Assembly: GCA_016201105.1 (NCBI GenBank)
Contig: JACQDN010000043.1
Span: 1 to 43,821 of the forward strand
DNA length: 43,821 nucleotides
Direction of reading: 5' to 3'
From: Pseudomonadota bacterium
Lineage (GTDB): Bacteria; Pseudomonadota; Alphaproteobacteria; Micropepsales; Micropepsaceae
Part shown: piece after piece, positions 17,199 through 25,903 of the stretch
How the letters are laid out: the number at the start of each line of letters is the position of its first letter
How positions within the stretch are numbered: position 1 is the first letter of the stretch
Translations under genes and position numbers: made by a program
Notes under the pieces: model-generated
What the model was told of the DNA's origin: nothing
Databases searched by the model: none
The model's input: the letters and a program-made list of their open reading frames with translations, nothing else

Positions 17199-19832
17199 TT
17201 ACGAACTCTCCGCGGCAACAGCTTTACGTTTCGGCGCGGTTTTTTTCCTGGCCTTCTTCGACTTGGCTTCGCTTACTTCAACCTCCGGCACCTTGGTCTT
17301 TGCCGCCTTGGGTGCCCTAGTTCTGCCGTTAGCCTTCTTCGCAGGACCCTTCGCGGCGCGTTCCGCCAGCAGCGCGACCGCCTGATCGAGCGTCACGGAC
17401 AGCGGATCGGACTCGCGCGACACGGTGGCGTTGGTGGTGCCGTCGGTGACGTAAGGACCGTAGCGTCCACGCATCAGCTTGATCGGCGCCTTGCTCTCCG
17501 GATGCGGACCCAGTTCCTTGAGCGCTTCGGGTCCGCGCGGCGCTCGCGATTTTGCTTTCTTTTCCGCGATGATGGTGACCGCGCGGTTGAGGCCGACCGT
17601 GAACACTTCTTCAGGCGAATCCAGCGACGCGTACGAGCCGTTATGCGCCACGTAAGGCCCATAGCGGCCGAAGTTCGCGGTGATCGGCTCACCGGTTTCG
17701 GGATGCTTGCCCACTTCGCGCGGCAGCGAAACGAGTTTCAGCGCCAACTCGAAGTCGACGTCGTTTGGCGAAGTGCCTTTGGGAATGCTGGAGCGCTTGG
17801 GTTTCTCGCCTTCGCCCAGCTGCACATAGGGCCCGAAGCGTCCGTTGCGCAACGAAATCGGTTCGCCGGTTTCGGGATGATTGCCGAGAATTTTCGGTTC
17901 GCCCGGACCTGCATCTTCCGCCGATTGTCCGAGCTGACGGGTATAGCGGCATTCGGGATAGCGAGAACATCCCACGAAGGAACCGAAGCGCCCGAGCTTC
18001 AGGCTGAGTTCGCCTTCGCCGCAGTTCGGGCATTTGCGAGGATTGGAGCCGTCCGCGGTCGCCGGGAAAATATGCTGTCCGAGGATTTCGTTCAGCTCGG
18101 TGATGACTTGCGAAATGCGAAGCTCCTTGGCTTCGCCGATGGCAGCGGAGAAATCGCGCCAGAACGCGCGCAGCAATTCGCGCCAGTCCAGATCGCCCGC
18201 GGAGACTTCATCCAGCTTTTCTTCCAGGTCCGCCGTGAAGCCGTATTCCACGTATTTCTTGAAGAAGGTGGCGAGGAACGCGGTGACGATGCGTCCCTTG
18301 TCTTCCGGAATGAAACGATTGCGGTCCATGCGCACATAGGCGCGGTCGCGCAAGGTCGAAAGGACGCTGGCATAGGTGGACGGCCGGCCGATGCCGAGTT
18401 CCTCCATCTTTCGCACCAGGCTGGCTTCGGAATAGCGCGGCGGCGGTTCGGTGAAGTGCTGTTCGGGCGTCACCTTCTCGATGGTGGCGGAATCGCCTTC
18501 CTTCACGCGCGGCAGCCTTGCGCCGTCCTCGTCGGATTCGTCGTCCTTGCCTTCCTGGTAGAGCGTCAGAAATCCATCGAACAACGTGACGGATCCCGTC
18601 GCGCGAAGGACGACGTTCTTGTCGGTCGAGACGACATCGATGGTGGTGCGCTCAAGCTCGGCGCTTTCCATCTGGCTCGCCAGCGCCCGCTTCCAGATCA
18701 GCTCGTAGAGCTTGATCTGGTCGGAATCGAGATGGCGCGCGACCTGCTCCGGCCTGCGCGCGAAGCTGGTCGGGCGGATCGCTTCGTGGGCTTCCTGCGC
18801 GTTCTTGGCTTTGCTGGTGTAGAGCCGCGGCGATTTCGGCAGATAGCGATCACCGTAATTCTGGCCGATCTGCTGGCGCGCTTCGGCGATGCCTTCGGGC
18901 GCCATCTGGATGCCGTCGGTGCGCATATAAGTGATGAGGCCGGTCGTCTCGCCGCCGATGTCGACGCCTTCATAGAGCTGCTGCGCAACCTGCATCGTGC
19001 GCTTGGCGTTGAAGCCGAGCTTGCGCGCGGCTTCCTGCTGCAGCGTGGAAGTGATGAAGGGCGGAGCAGGGTGGCGTTTGCCCGGCTTGCTTTCCACGCT
19101 GCCGATGGAAAAGCGCTGCGCGTTGATCGCATCGACCGCGCGCTTGGCCTCGTCTTCCTTGGGAATCGAAAGCTTGTCGAGTTTCTTGCCGTCCAGATGC
19201 GTCAGATGCGCGACGAAATTGCCTTCCGGCGTGCGCACGTCGGAATCGATCGTCCAGTATTCCTCCGACTTGAAGGCTTCGATCTCCGTTTCGCGTTCGC
19301 AGACCAGACGCAGCGCGACCGATTGCACGCGACCGGCGGAACGCGACCCCGGCAATTTGCGCCACAGCACGGGCGAGAGCGTGAAGCCGACGAGATAGTC
19401 GAGTGCCCGGCGCGCCATGTAGGCGTCGACCAGTTCTGCATTGATGTCGCGCGGGTGGGCGATGGCCTCGAGGATGGCGTTCTTGGTGATCGCGTTGAAC
19501 ACCACGCGCTCGACATGCGCCTTGCCCAGCGCCTTTTTCTGCTTGAGCACTTCCAGCACGTGCCAGGAAATGGCTTCGCCTTCGCGGTCGGGGTCGGTGG
19601 CGAGGATCAGCTTGTCGGCGTTTTTGAGCGCGTCGGCGATGTCCTTGAGGCGCTTCTGGCTCTTGGCATCGACCTCCCAGGTCATGGCAAAATTGTCGTC
19701 CGGTTTTACCGAACCGTCCTTGGGGGGCAGGTCGCGGACATGGCCGAAGCTGGCCAGCACCCGGTAGTTGGACCCCAGGTACTTGCTGATGACTTTGACC
19801 TTGCCGGGTGATTCGACGACGAGGACATTCAT
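17199..19832 (-). CDS. topA: DNA topoisomerase I
   Basis: Type IA topoisomerase relaxing negative supercoils, 877 residues. The Toprim domain starts at the N-terminus (VVESPGKVKVISKYLG; acidic triad ATDPDREGEAISWH). The active-site Tyr302 lies in ITYMRTDG. After the core there is one complete four-Cys zinc motif (CPNCGEG...CSRYPEC). Three Cys-free repeats of the form HPETGEPIxxxxGRxGPYV follow, then a Lys/Ala-rich tail (KKARKKTAPKRK). This C-terminal layout is usual for Alphaproteobacteria. Confidence 0.97.
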   Translation of the reverse strand: MNVLVVESPGKVKVISKYLGSNYRVLASFGHVRDLPPKDGSVKPDDNFAMTWEVDAKSQKRLKDIADALKNADKLILATDPDREGEAISWHVLEVLKQKKALGKAHVERVVFNAITKNAILEAIAHPRDINAELVDAYMARRALDYLVGFTLSPVLWRKLPGSRSAGRVQSVALRLVCERETEIEAFKSEEYWTIDSDVRTPEGNFVAHLTHLDGKKLDKLSIPKEDEAKRAVDAINAQRFSIGSVESKPGKRHPAPPFITSTLQQEAARKLGFNAKRTMQVAQQLYEGVDIGGETTGLITYMRTDGIQMAPEGIAEARQQIGQNYGDRYLPKSPRLYTSKAKNAQEAHEAIRPTSFARRPEQVARHLDSDQIKLYELIWKRALASQMESAELERTTIDVVSTDKNVVLRATGSVTLFDGFLTLYQEGKDDESDEDGARLPRVKEGDSATIEKVTPEQHFTEPPPRYSEASLVRKMEELGIGRPSTYASVLSTLRDRAYVRMDRNRFIPEDKGRIVTAFLATFFKKYVEYGFTADLEEKLDEVSAGDLDWRELLRAFWRDFSAAIGEAKELRISQVITELNEILGQHIFPATADGSNPRKCPNCGEGELSLKLGRFGSFVGCSRYPECRYTRQLGQSAEDAGPGEPKILGNHPETGEPISLRNGRFGPYVQLGEGEKPKRSSIPKGTSPNDVDFELALKLVSLPREVGKHPETGEPITANFGRYGPYVAHNGSYASLDSPEEVFTVGLNRAVTIIAEKKAKSRAPRGPEALKELGPHPESKAPIKLMRGRYGPYVTDGTTNATVSRESDPLSVTLDQAVALLAERAAKGPAKKANGRTRAPKAAKTKVPEVEVSEAKSKKARKKTAPKRKAVAAESS

Positions 19833-20052
19833 GCGAAAAGGGCGGCTTTCTCTAGATTCCGGACAGGCTCAAACCCGTTCGGCTGCGGTATGTGAGGCTC
19901 GGGGTAGCGGTTTCAAGGGGGCGGAAACTGCGCGAACGGGTGGAGTCGTGTCAACTTCGGCCCTCCATGGCGCGTACGAATAGTTGTATCGACTGTTCAA
20001 GAGGTCGCCCAAAAATCCCCATAAACTATTGTTTTTCTGAGCGAATACGGTC

Positions 20053-20081
20053 TTGTGTGAAATAATGTTACAACTTATAGT
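20053..20081 (+). promoter_or_regulatory. Candidate sigma-70 promoter in the topA-dprA gap
   Basis: TTGTGT (20053-20058), a 17-base spacer, and TATAGT (20076-20081) lie in an AT-rich island (about 19980-20095) unlike the surrounding DNA. It points toward the small plus-strand gene at 20133, giving a leader of about 45 bases. The rest of the 300-base gap 19833-20132 holds no gene. On the minus strand it contains a consensus -35 TTGACA (19949-19954) and a TTGAAA (19911-19916) that may belong to the topA promoter, but without good -10 partners. Confidence 0.5.
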
Positions 20082-20132
20082 TGATTTTCCAAATGAGGAC
20101 AGGATCGGTCCTCGCCCCAAAGCTTTGTCCTC

Positions 20133-20309
20133 ATGAGCCCTTCGGCCGTTCCCCGCATCTCCCTCCGCGATACCACCCTTTATACAAAGGAGATGCTGGT
20201 CTCTCTGGAGAAGATCGCGGCCCAGCAAAATCAGGCCCGCTTGGCCGAACTCTTGCGGGCAGCCGCTCTCGAAGCCGACAGGCTCGCCAGGGATTTGGCT
20301 ACCCACTAG
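20133..20309 (+). CDS. Small protein of unknown function (58 residues)
   Basis: An open frame from ATG 20133 to TAG 20307-20309. It encodes a mostly helical, charged protein containing TTLYTKEMLVSLEKIA, then NQARLAELLRAAALEADRLA. The pattern YTxEML-SL-KIA...LAxLL-xAAxEA-RL recalls short cytoplasmic proteins common in Alphaproteobacteria, none with a function I can name. It has a good promoter candidate at 20053 but only a weak ribosome binding site. It runs toward dprA, and the two stop codons share the palindrome CTAG (20306-20309). It is too short to be picked up by most gene finders, but the composition is protein-like. Confidence 0.62.
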   Translation: MSPSAVPRISLRDTTLYTKEMLVSLEKIAAQQNQARLAELLRAAALEADRLARDLATH

Positions 20310-21430
20310 CGAAGCGCCACGCGGTTGCCGGGTTGGCGGTTCAGCTTGCCCGCCAACTCCAATTCCACGAGCACGGCGAGAATGGCGGGCGCCGGCGACC
20401 CGCATTGACGCACAAGTTCATCCACTTCGACAGCCGTCGGACCGAGCAGTTCGACAATGCGTCCGCGAACCTTGTCGGCTTCGACATCCAATGTGCGCGG
20501 ATCCAGCAGCAGTGGCGTTCCGTTCGTCTCGCAGAAACGGCTTGCGAGAATGGGCTGCAATCCGTTCAACACGTCGTCGGCGCTTTCCGTCAGCGTGGCG
20601 CCGTCACGGATCAACCGGTTTGTGCCTTTTGCGCGCGGATCGAGCGGCGAGCCCGGAACGGCAAAGATCTCGCGGCCCTGCTCAAGCGCGTAGTTGGCGG
20701 TGATGAGCGAGCCGGACCCTTCGGCGGCTTCTACGATCACCACGCCGCGCGAGAGGCCGGAGATGATGCGGTTGCGGCGCGGGAAATGGCGCGCTTGCGG
20801 CGACTGGCCGAGCGGCATTTCCGAAACGACGAGACCCTCGTGGGCGACGCGATCGTAGAGACCGCGGTTCTCGGGCGGATAGACGATATCGATGCCGCCG
20901 GCGAGCACTGCGCAAGTGCCCGTCGCCAGCGAGCCTTCATACGCCGCGGTATCGATGCCTCGTGCCAGGCCCGAGCAAACGACTAGGCCCGCGCTTCCAA
21001 TATCGGCGGCAAGGTGCTGCGCGAATTTTCGGCCCAAGGCGGAAGCGTTGCGCGCGCCGACGATGCCGACCATATCGCGGACAAGCAATTCCCTGCAGCC
21101 GAGCGCAAATAGAACGGGCGGCGGTGCATCCAGTGCGGCCAGTCCCCCCGGATAGTCCGGATCGGCCGACGCAACGAGATAGCCGCCGAGCTTTGCCAGC
21201 GCCTCCATTTCCCGTTCCGCATCTCGCACGGAAGGAATCCGCAAGGACGAGGATACGCCGCCCCGGCGCGCGAGAGCGGGCACGGCATCGATCGCTTTCG
21301 CCGCCGTGCCGAAGCGTTCGAGCAACGCAAAAAAAGTCACCGGCCCGACGTTTTGCGTGCGGGAAAGGCGAAGCCAGTCGCGTTTCTCGGCTGCGGAAAG
21401 TGTCATTGAAGTCATCGATTGGGTCCGCAT
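20306..21430 (-). CDS. dprA: DNA-processing protein DprA
   Basis: Loads RecA onto incoming single-stranded DNA during transformation; 374 residues from the chosen ATG (21428-21430). The Rossmann-like core shows VGIVGARNASALGRKFA, SGLARGIDTAAYEG, FPRRNRIISGLSRG and EGSGSLITANYALEQGR. A C-terminal winged helix (VRGRIVELLGPTAVEVDELVRQ) completes the usual domain set. In-frame ATGs at 21413-21415 and 21404-21406 are alternatives, but only 21430 has a strong ribosome binding site (GGGAGAGGTA), and that lies inside a repeat element. It is last in the pyrB-pyrC-plsY-dprA operon. Confidence 0.93.
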   Translation of the reverse strand: MRTQSMTSMTLSAAEKRDWLRLSRTQNVGPVTFFALLERFGTAAKAIDAVPALARRGGVSSSLRIPSVRDAEREMEALAKLGGYLVASADPDYPGGLAALDAPPPVLFALGCRELLVRDMVGIVGARNASALGRKFAQHLAADIGSAGLVVCSGLARGIDTAAYEGSLATGTCAVLAGGIDIVYPPENRGLYDRVAHEGLVVSEMPLGQSPQARHFPRRNRIISGLSRGVVIVEAAEGSGSLITANYALEQGREIFAVPGSPLDPRAKGTNRLIRDGATLTESADDVLNGLQPILASRFCETNGTPLLLDPRTLDVEADKVRGRIVELLGPTAVEVDELVRQCGSPAPAILAVLVELELAGKLNRQPGNRVALR

Positions 21431-21506
21431 TACCTCTCCCTTGTGGAGAGGGCGAAATTTGTTCGCGGTGCTCACGAATTTCGACCTCCCCACGAGGGGG
21501 AGGTAA
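21430..21506. repeat. Inverted-repeat element, copy g, filling the plsY-dprA gap
   Basis: It occupies the whole space between the plsY stop (21507) and the dprA start codon (21428-21430). The arms are TTACCTCTCCCTTGTGGAGA... and ...ACGAGGGGGAGGTAA, with inner AAATT/AATTT pairing. The arm sequence differs from copies a-e, but the plan (two small hairpins within a larger one) is the same. Read on the minus strand, its right end gives GGGAGAGGTAATG, the probable ribosome binding site and start of dprA. Confidence 0.75.
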
Positions 21507-22121
21507 CTACGATACTGATTTTGCGCCGATGCGCGGCTCTTGGCCCTTCAGCAGGCGCTGAATGTTGTCGCGATGCATAACGAAAATGAGGATTGCGACA
21601 ATTGCCGACAATATGGCGGCGTTGCTGTGGCCGAAGAGCAGCATGAAGAGCGGCGAGAGCGTGATCGCGATCAGCGCGGAGAGCGATGAAATACGCCAGA
21701 TGAGCGCCGCCGCGAGCCACGTTGCAGCCGTCAGCAATCCCACCGGCCAGAACAGCGCCAGCAGGACGCCCAGCGACGTCGCGAAGCCTTTTCCGCCTTT
21801 GAAACCAAGCCAAAGAGGAAAGAGATGGCCCAGGATCGCGCCCAAGGCAGCCACCATCGCGGCGTCTTCGCCCCACAATTTGCGCGCAAGCAGAACCGCA
21901 GCCGCGCCTTTGCTGGCATCGAAGATCAGCGTCGCGGCGGCAGCCCAGCGTTTGCCGGTGCGCAGCACATTGGTGGCGCCGATATTTCCCGAACCGACCT
22001 TGCGCACGTCTCCTGCGCCGGACGCCCACGTGAACAGCAATCCGAACGGAATCGAACCCAGCAGGTAGCCCAGAAGCAAAGCTTCCGCGCTGCTGAACCC
22101 AAGGATGTTGGCGAACGTCAA
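21507..22121 (-). CDS. plsY: Acyl-phosphate:glycerol-3-phosphate acyltransferase
   Basis: Inner-membrane enzyme making lysophosphatidate from acyl phosphate and glycerol 3-phosphate, the first step of phospholipid synthesis. It has 204 residues, five predicted membrane segments, and all the PlsY motifs: GSIPFG, KVGSGNIGATNVLR, GHLFPLWLGFKGGKGFAT and the C-terminal HRDNIQRLLKG. The start is TTG (22119-22121), sharing TTGA with the pyrC stop. No ATG occurs before the first membrane segment, so the TTG is accepted. It uses the same glycerol 3-phosphate pool as glpD. Confidence 0.95.
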   Translation of the reverse strand: MTFANILGFSSAEALLLGYLLGSIPFGLLFTWASGAGDVRKVGSGNIGATNVLRTGKRWAAAATLIFDASKGAAAVLLARKLWGEDAAMVAALGAILGHLFPLWLGFKGGKGFATSLGVLLALFWPVGLLTAATWLAAALIWRISSLSALIAITLSPLFMLLFGHSNAAILSAIVAILIFVMHRDNIQRLLKGQEPRIGAKSVS

Positions 22122-23416
22122 CGCGGTATCTCCTGGCTGTAGACGCAGATCCCACCGACGAAGGTTTTCAATACGCGACCCTGAAAGCGGCGATCTTCGA
22201 ATGGGGTATTGCGCGCGCGCGAGTGAAGTTCTGTCGGATCCACAAGGAAGGGTTCGTCGGGATCGAACAGCATCAGGTCGGCCGGCGATCCTTTTGCCAG
22301 CGAACCGCCTTCAAGACCCAGAATGCGGGCCGGCGCGGCCGTCATCGTTTCGAGCACATGCGAAAGGCTGGCGCGCCCGCTGTGATAAATGGTGAGCGCC
22401 GCGGGCAGCAATGTTTCTAGTCCCACGACACCGAAGGCGGCCTGCGCAAACGGCTGGCGCTTGGTGTCGGCGGCTTGAGGGTCGTGGCTCGACACGATCA
22501 CGTCGATGTCGCCGGAGGCCACGCCTTCCACCATCGCGGCGCGATCGGATTCCGAACGTAGCGGCGGCTTCACCTTGCGGAAGGTGAAATAGGCTCCGAC
22601 GTCCAGTTCGTTCAGCGAAAGATGATGCGCCGATACTCCGCAGGTGATGGGAAGTCCGCGGCCCTTGGCATCGGCAATGGCGTCGAGCGACGCGCGGCAG
22701 GAGATCTGCGCGAAATGATAGCGCGCGCCGGTCAGCTCCACGAGGCGGATGTCGCGCTCCACGATGATGGTTTCCGCCATCGAAGGTGCCGCGGGTATGC
22801 CCAGCCGCATGGCGAATTCGCCTTCATTCATCGCGGTGCCCGCGGAGAGCTCGGGGTCTTCGGCATGGCCGACGACGAGGGCGCCGAAGGTATGGGCGTA
22901 GGCGAGGCAGCGCCGCATGACGCGGGCATTGGCGATGGTGCGGTCCACGTCGGTGAAAGCGACGGCGCCGGCTTCCTTCAGAAGACCGATCTCGGTCATC
23001 ACTTCGCCGGCCAGCTGTTTGGTCAGCGCCGCCATCGGCACCACGCGCACTTTTGCCGTTGCCGCGGCGCGGCGTCCGATGAAATCCACCAGCGAAGGCT
23101 CGTCGATCACCGGATCGGTGTTCGGCATGACGACGATGGTGGTCACCCCGCCCGCTGCCGCGGCGTGGCTGGCCGATTCCAAGGTCTCGCGGTGCTCGCT
23201 CCCGGGCTCGCCGGTCGAAACCCGCATGTCGATGAGGCCGGGCGAGAGCACGTGGCCGCCGCAATCGATCACTTCGGCGTCGCCGGGCTTGCCGTCGCGG
23301 AACAGACGCGCGCCGAAATCGCGAATAAGGCCGTCCTCCACCAGCAAGCCGCCGGTCGCATCCAGCTTGCTTGCCGGATCGATCAGGCGGGCGTTGATGA
23401 AAGCGAGGCGCTTCAT
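22118..23416 (-). CDS. pyrC: Dihydroorotase-like protein (PyrC), metal site altered
   Basis: A 432-residue amidohydrolase of the class I dihydroorotase family, placed directly after pyrB with a 4-base ATGA overlap. The family signature DxHVHLREPG is degenerate here: residues 63-72 read [10 protein letters not shown], so both histidines (now Arg65 and Ser67) and the substrate-binding Arg (now Gly69) are lost. The later SDHAPH motif reads SSHDPQ (309-314), losing the catalytic Asp. Histidines in [10 protein letters not shown] and RYHFAQIS remain. It therefore may be a non-catalytic partner of aspartate carbamoyltransferase, like PyrX/PyrC' of Pseudomonas, with the working dihydroorotase encoded elsewhere. 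Many alphaproteobacterial pyrC genes beside pyrB seem to share this form. Confidence 0.85.
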   Translation of the reverse strand: MKRLAFINARLIDPASKLDATGGLLVEDGLIRDFGARLFRDGKPGDAEVIDCGGHVLSPGLIDMRVSTGEPGSEHRETLESASHAAAAGGVTTIVVMPNTDPVIDEPSLVDFIGRRAAATAKVRVVPMAALTKQLAGEVMTEIGLLKEAGAVAFTDVDRTIANARVMRRCLAYAHTFGALVVGHAEDPELSAGTAMNEGEFAMRLGIPAAPSMAETIIVERDIRLVELTGARYHFAQISCRASLDAIADAKGRGLPITCGVSAHHLSLNELDVGAYFTFRKVKPPLRSESDRAAMVEGVASGDIDVIVSSHDPQAADTKRQPFAQAAFGVVGLETLLPAALTIYHSGRASLSHVLETMTAAPARILGLEGGSLAKGSPADLMLFDPDEPFLVDPTELHSRARNTPFEDRRFQGRVLKTFVGGICVYSQEIPR

Positions 23417-24387
23417 CGTGCGTTGCGCCCCCCGGCTGCAAGACCGCGCGACAGCGCATCCAGCACCGCCATGCGGATGGCCACGCCCATTTCCACTTGT
23501 TCCTGGATGACGCTGACCTCGATATCGTCGGCCACAGCGGAGTCGATTTCCACGCCGCGGTTCATGGGACCGGGATGCATGACGAGCGCGCCGGGCTTTG
23601 CGTTTTTCAGCTTCTCGGCATCGAGCCCGTAGAAATGGAAATATTCACGGGCGGAAGGCACGAAAGCGCCGCTCATGCGCTCGAGTTGAAGACGCAGCAT
23701 CATCACGATGTCCACGCCTTTCAGTCCTTCGCGCATGTCGTGGAAGATCTCGACGCCGAAACGATCGGCATCGGCGGGCAGCAGCGTGCGTGGCGCGATC
23801 AGCCGCACGCGAGCGCCCATCTTGCTCAAGAGGTGGATGTTGGAACGCGCCACGCGGCTATGCGCGACATCTCCGCAAATCGCCACGACCAGACCTTCGA
23901 AGCTGCGCAGATGGCGCCGGATGGTCAGCGCGTCCAGCAAGGCTTGGGTGGGATGTTCGTGACTGCCGTCGCCGGCATTGACCACACAGCAATTCAGCTT
24001 TCGCGAAAGAAGTTCGGCGGCGCCCGAAGCCTGGTGGCGCACGACCAGAATGTCGGGGCGCATCGCGTTCAGGGTGGTCGCGGTGTCGATCAACGTCTCG
24101 CCCTTGGAGACCGAGGACGTCTTGACCGCCATGTTGAGCACGTCGGCGCCCAGCCGTTTGCCGGCCAGCTCGAACGAGCTTTGGGTGCGGGTCGATGCCT
24201 CGTAGAAGAGGTTGATCAGCGTGCGCCCCCGCAGGAGCGCACTCTTCTTCTCGGCGGACCGGTTGAGGGTGACGTAGTGCTCGGCCAGATCGAGCAAGCC
24301 TATGATTTCGTCCACCGAAAGCGCTTCGGTGCCAAGAAGATGGCTTGTCTGGAGAATCGGGCCTTCGTCTAAAGCCGCGCTGCGCAT
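23413..24387 (-). CDS. pyrB: Aspartate carbamoyltransferase catalytic subunit
   Basis: Joins carbamoyl phosphate and aspartate in pyrimidine synthesis, 324 residues. The carbamoyl-phosphate site [32 protein letters not shown], and the C-terminal [11 protein letters not shown] are all intact. No regulatory subunit (pyrI) is nearby, so the holoenzyme is probably of the PyrB-PyrC-like type. It is the first gene of pyrB-pyrC-plsY-dprA, with the promoter expected in the 24388-24553 gap, which also holds half of a repeat element. I see no clear attenuator. Confidence 0.96.
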   Translation of the reverse strand: MRSAALDEGPILQTSHLLGTEALSVDEIIGLLDLAEHYVTLNRSAEKKSALLRGRTLINLFYEASTRTQSSFELAGKRLGADVLNMAVKTSSVSKGETLIDTATTLNAMRPDILVVRHQASGAAELLSRKLNCCVVNAGDGSHEHPTQALLDALTIRRHLRSFEGLVVAICGDVAHSRVARSNIHLLSKMGARVRLIAPRTLLPADADRFGVEIFHDMREGLKGVDIVMMLRLQLERMSGAFVPSAREYFHFYGLDAEKLKNAKPGALVMHPGPMNRGVEIDSAVADDIEVSVIQEQVEMGVAIRMAVLDALSRGLAAGGRNAR

Positions 24388-24442
24388 TTGAAGATGGGCT
24401 TATAGGGGGCAGGGGCGGGGCCCGCAAGCGTTACTGAATTCT

Positions 24443-24613
24443 CCCTCTCCCCTTTCGGGGGAGAGGGCCGGGGTGAGGGGGTGTCCGAAGTCAGAACACG
24501 GAATTCCAACTTGGATGCGATAAGCGAATACCAAGCGCTCGTAGCGTCGATCTTCACGGGCTCGTCGAGACCCCCACACCCTGACCCTCTCCCCCGAAAG
24601 GGGAGAGGGAAGG
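24443..24613. repeat. Inverted-repeat element, copy h, partly inside the MFS gene
   Basis: The left half (24443-24483) reads CCCTCTCCCCTTTCGGGGGA... with a GGGGTGAGGGGGTG extension. The right half (24575-24613) is its reverse complement with few differences (CACACCCTGACCCTCTCCCC...). About 90 bases of unrelated sequence lie between them. The CTCTCCCC/GGGGAGAG form is a sub-type of the CCCTCCC family. The right half is translated as the end of the MFS transporter. Confidence 0.8.
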
Positions 24614-25903
24614 TTCCGCACTAATCTCCTCCAGCGTTCGCCGCGCCGGTTCGGGCAGACAAAGGATCGCGATCAGCGAAATCGGAATGAGCGCGAGGGG
24701 CAGCGAGATGGCCGGACCGTGGGCGCTGAACCAGTCGTAAAAAACGCTCTCAAGCGCCAAGCCGATGGCGCCGCCCACCACCGAGAAGAAATAGCGGATG
24801 CCCCCAACCGTTGCCCGATAGGCGGTCGGAAAGATTTCCACCGCGACGCCGGCCATCAGCGCGTCGGCGGACAGAAATCCGAACAGCGCGAAGATCCACG
24901 ACGCGGGCGCTTCCCAGCCGTTGATGCCGCTGTAGAAGAGGGCAAAAAACAATCCGCTGAGAAGTACGCAACTGAAGAGCACGCGCTTGCGGCCCAGCCG
25001 GTCCGACAATCTTCCGGCCGCGATGCTGCCTGCGACCGAGAGCAATCCACCGCCGACATAGGTCATGGTGACTTGGAATGGCGCGTAGTGCAGGCTCGAT
25101 TGCATGTATTTGGACATCAGCACTGTTGCCGGCCCGATGCCGAAGCCGAAGCAGAACACCGCGACGACGAGCGCCGTGAGCCGGCCGGGAAACTCCCTGA
25201 GCAACCGCGTGACGGCATCGGCGGTAGCCCTCGTTTTCGAGCCGAGCGCGGCGAGCTCCCGCTTGCGGATTTCGAAGCGTTTCGTCTCCGGAAGCCAGCG
25301 GCGGTAGTAGGCAAGAATAAGAAGCACTGCACCGCCGATGAAATACAGCGCGCGCCAGCCGTAAGGCAGAATCGTGACCGCCGCGAACGCCAGAGATGCC
25401 AAACCCGCGCCGGTTGCGCCCATCGCACCAAGCGTTCCGGAGGCCCAGCCGCGTACCCGTTCATCGACTTCTTCGGCGATCACCACGAAGCACAGCAGTT
25501 CTTCGCAGTAGCCGAAGATGCGGGTGAGCACCTGCAGCAAGACGAATTGGTTGTAGTCCTGTGCAAAGGAGCTGGCGACCGTGAGCAACGCCTCGCCGAA
25601 TACGGTGAACAACAGCAGGCGCCGCCGCCCGAAAATGTCCGCCGTCAACGCCAACAGCAGCGCGGGCAGGGCGGCGATGCGAAATAGCGACACGGTTGCG
25701 CCAATCATGTTCTCTGGGATGTGCAAATCCTTTTGAATCTGCGGCAAGGCGAGGCCGTAAACGTTCAAGTCGTAGCCGCTGAACAGCAGAGTCGTGCCGA
25801 CGAGCAAGAACACCAGCTCTTGGCGGCGCGGCAGCGGCACGGGAGGGCGCGCGCCCGGTGGCAGCCACAAAAATCGCCCCGGGCGTTCGGACATTTCGGT
25901 CAT
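24554..25903 (-). CDS. MFS transporter
   Basis: A 449-residue, 12-segment major facilitator. TM1 carries Asp45 in FSGYDLNVYGLALPQI, as in sugar/aromatic-acid porters. The loop 2-3 signature ADIFGRRR (88-95) and its repeat in the second half (GRLSDRLGRKR) are present. The substrate is unknown; the metabolite:H+ symporter or sugar porter group is the best guess. The last 18 residues (432-449, containing SPFGGEGQGVGV) are encoded by repeat element h, so the original C-terminus has been replaced or extended. Its ATG overlaps the ruvX stop by 4 bases. Confidence 0.88.
   Translation of the reverse strand: MTEMSERPGRFLWLPPGARPPVPLPRRQELVFLLVGTTLLFSGYDLNVYGLALPQIQKDLHIPENMIGATVSLFRIAALPALLLALTADIFGRRRLLLFTVFGEALLTVASSFAQDYNQFVLLQVLTRIFGYCEELLCFVVIAEEVDERVRGWASGTLGAMGATGAGLASLAFAAVTILPYGWRALYFIGGAVLLILAYYRRWLPETKRFEIRKRELAALGSKTRATADAVTRLLREFPGRLTALVVAVFCFGFGIGPATVLMSKYMQSSLHYAPFQVTMTYVGGGLLSVAGSIAAGRLSDRLGRKRVLFSCVLLSGLFFALFYSGINGWEAPASWIFALFGFLSADALMAGVAVEIFPTAYRATVGGIRYFFSVVGGAIGLALESVFYDWFSAHGPAISLPLALIPISLIAILCLPEPARRTLEEISAEPSLSPFGGEGQGVGVSTSP

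Noticed and set aside
16650..19811. A 1053-codon open frame antisense to topA and rnr
   Set aside because: GC-rich third positions remove stop codons from the opposite strand. Both genes beneath are complete, recognised proteins, and the antisense product is His/Arg-rich with no domain.
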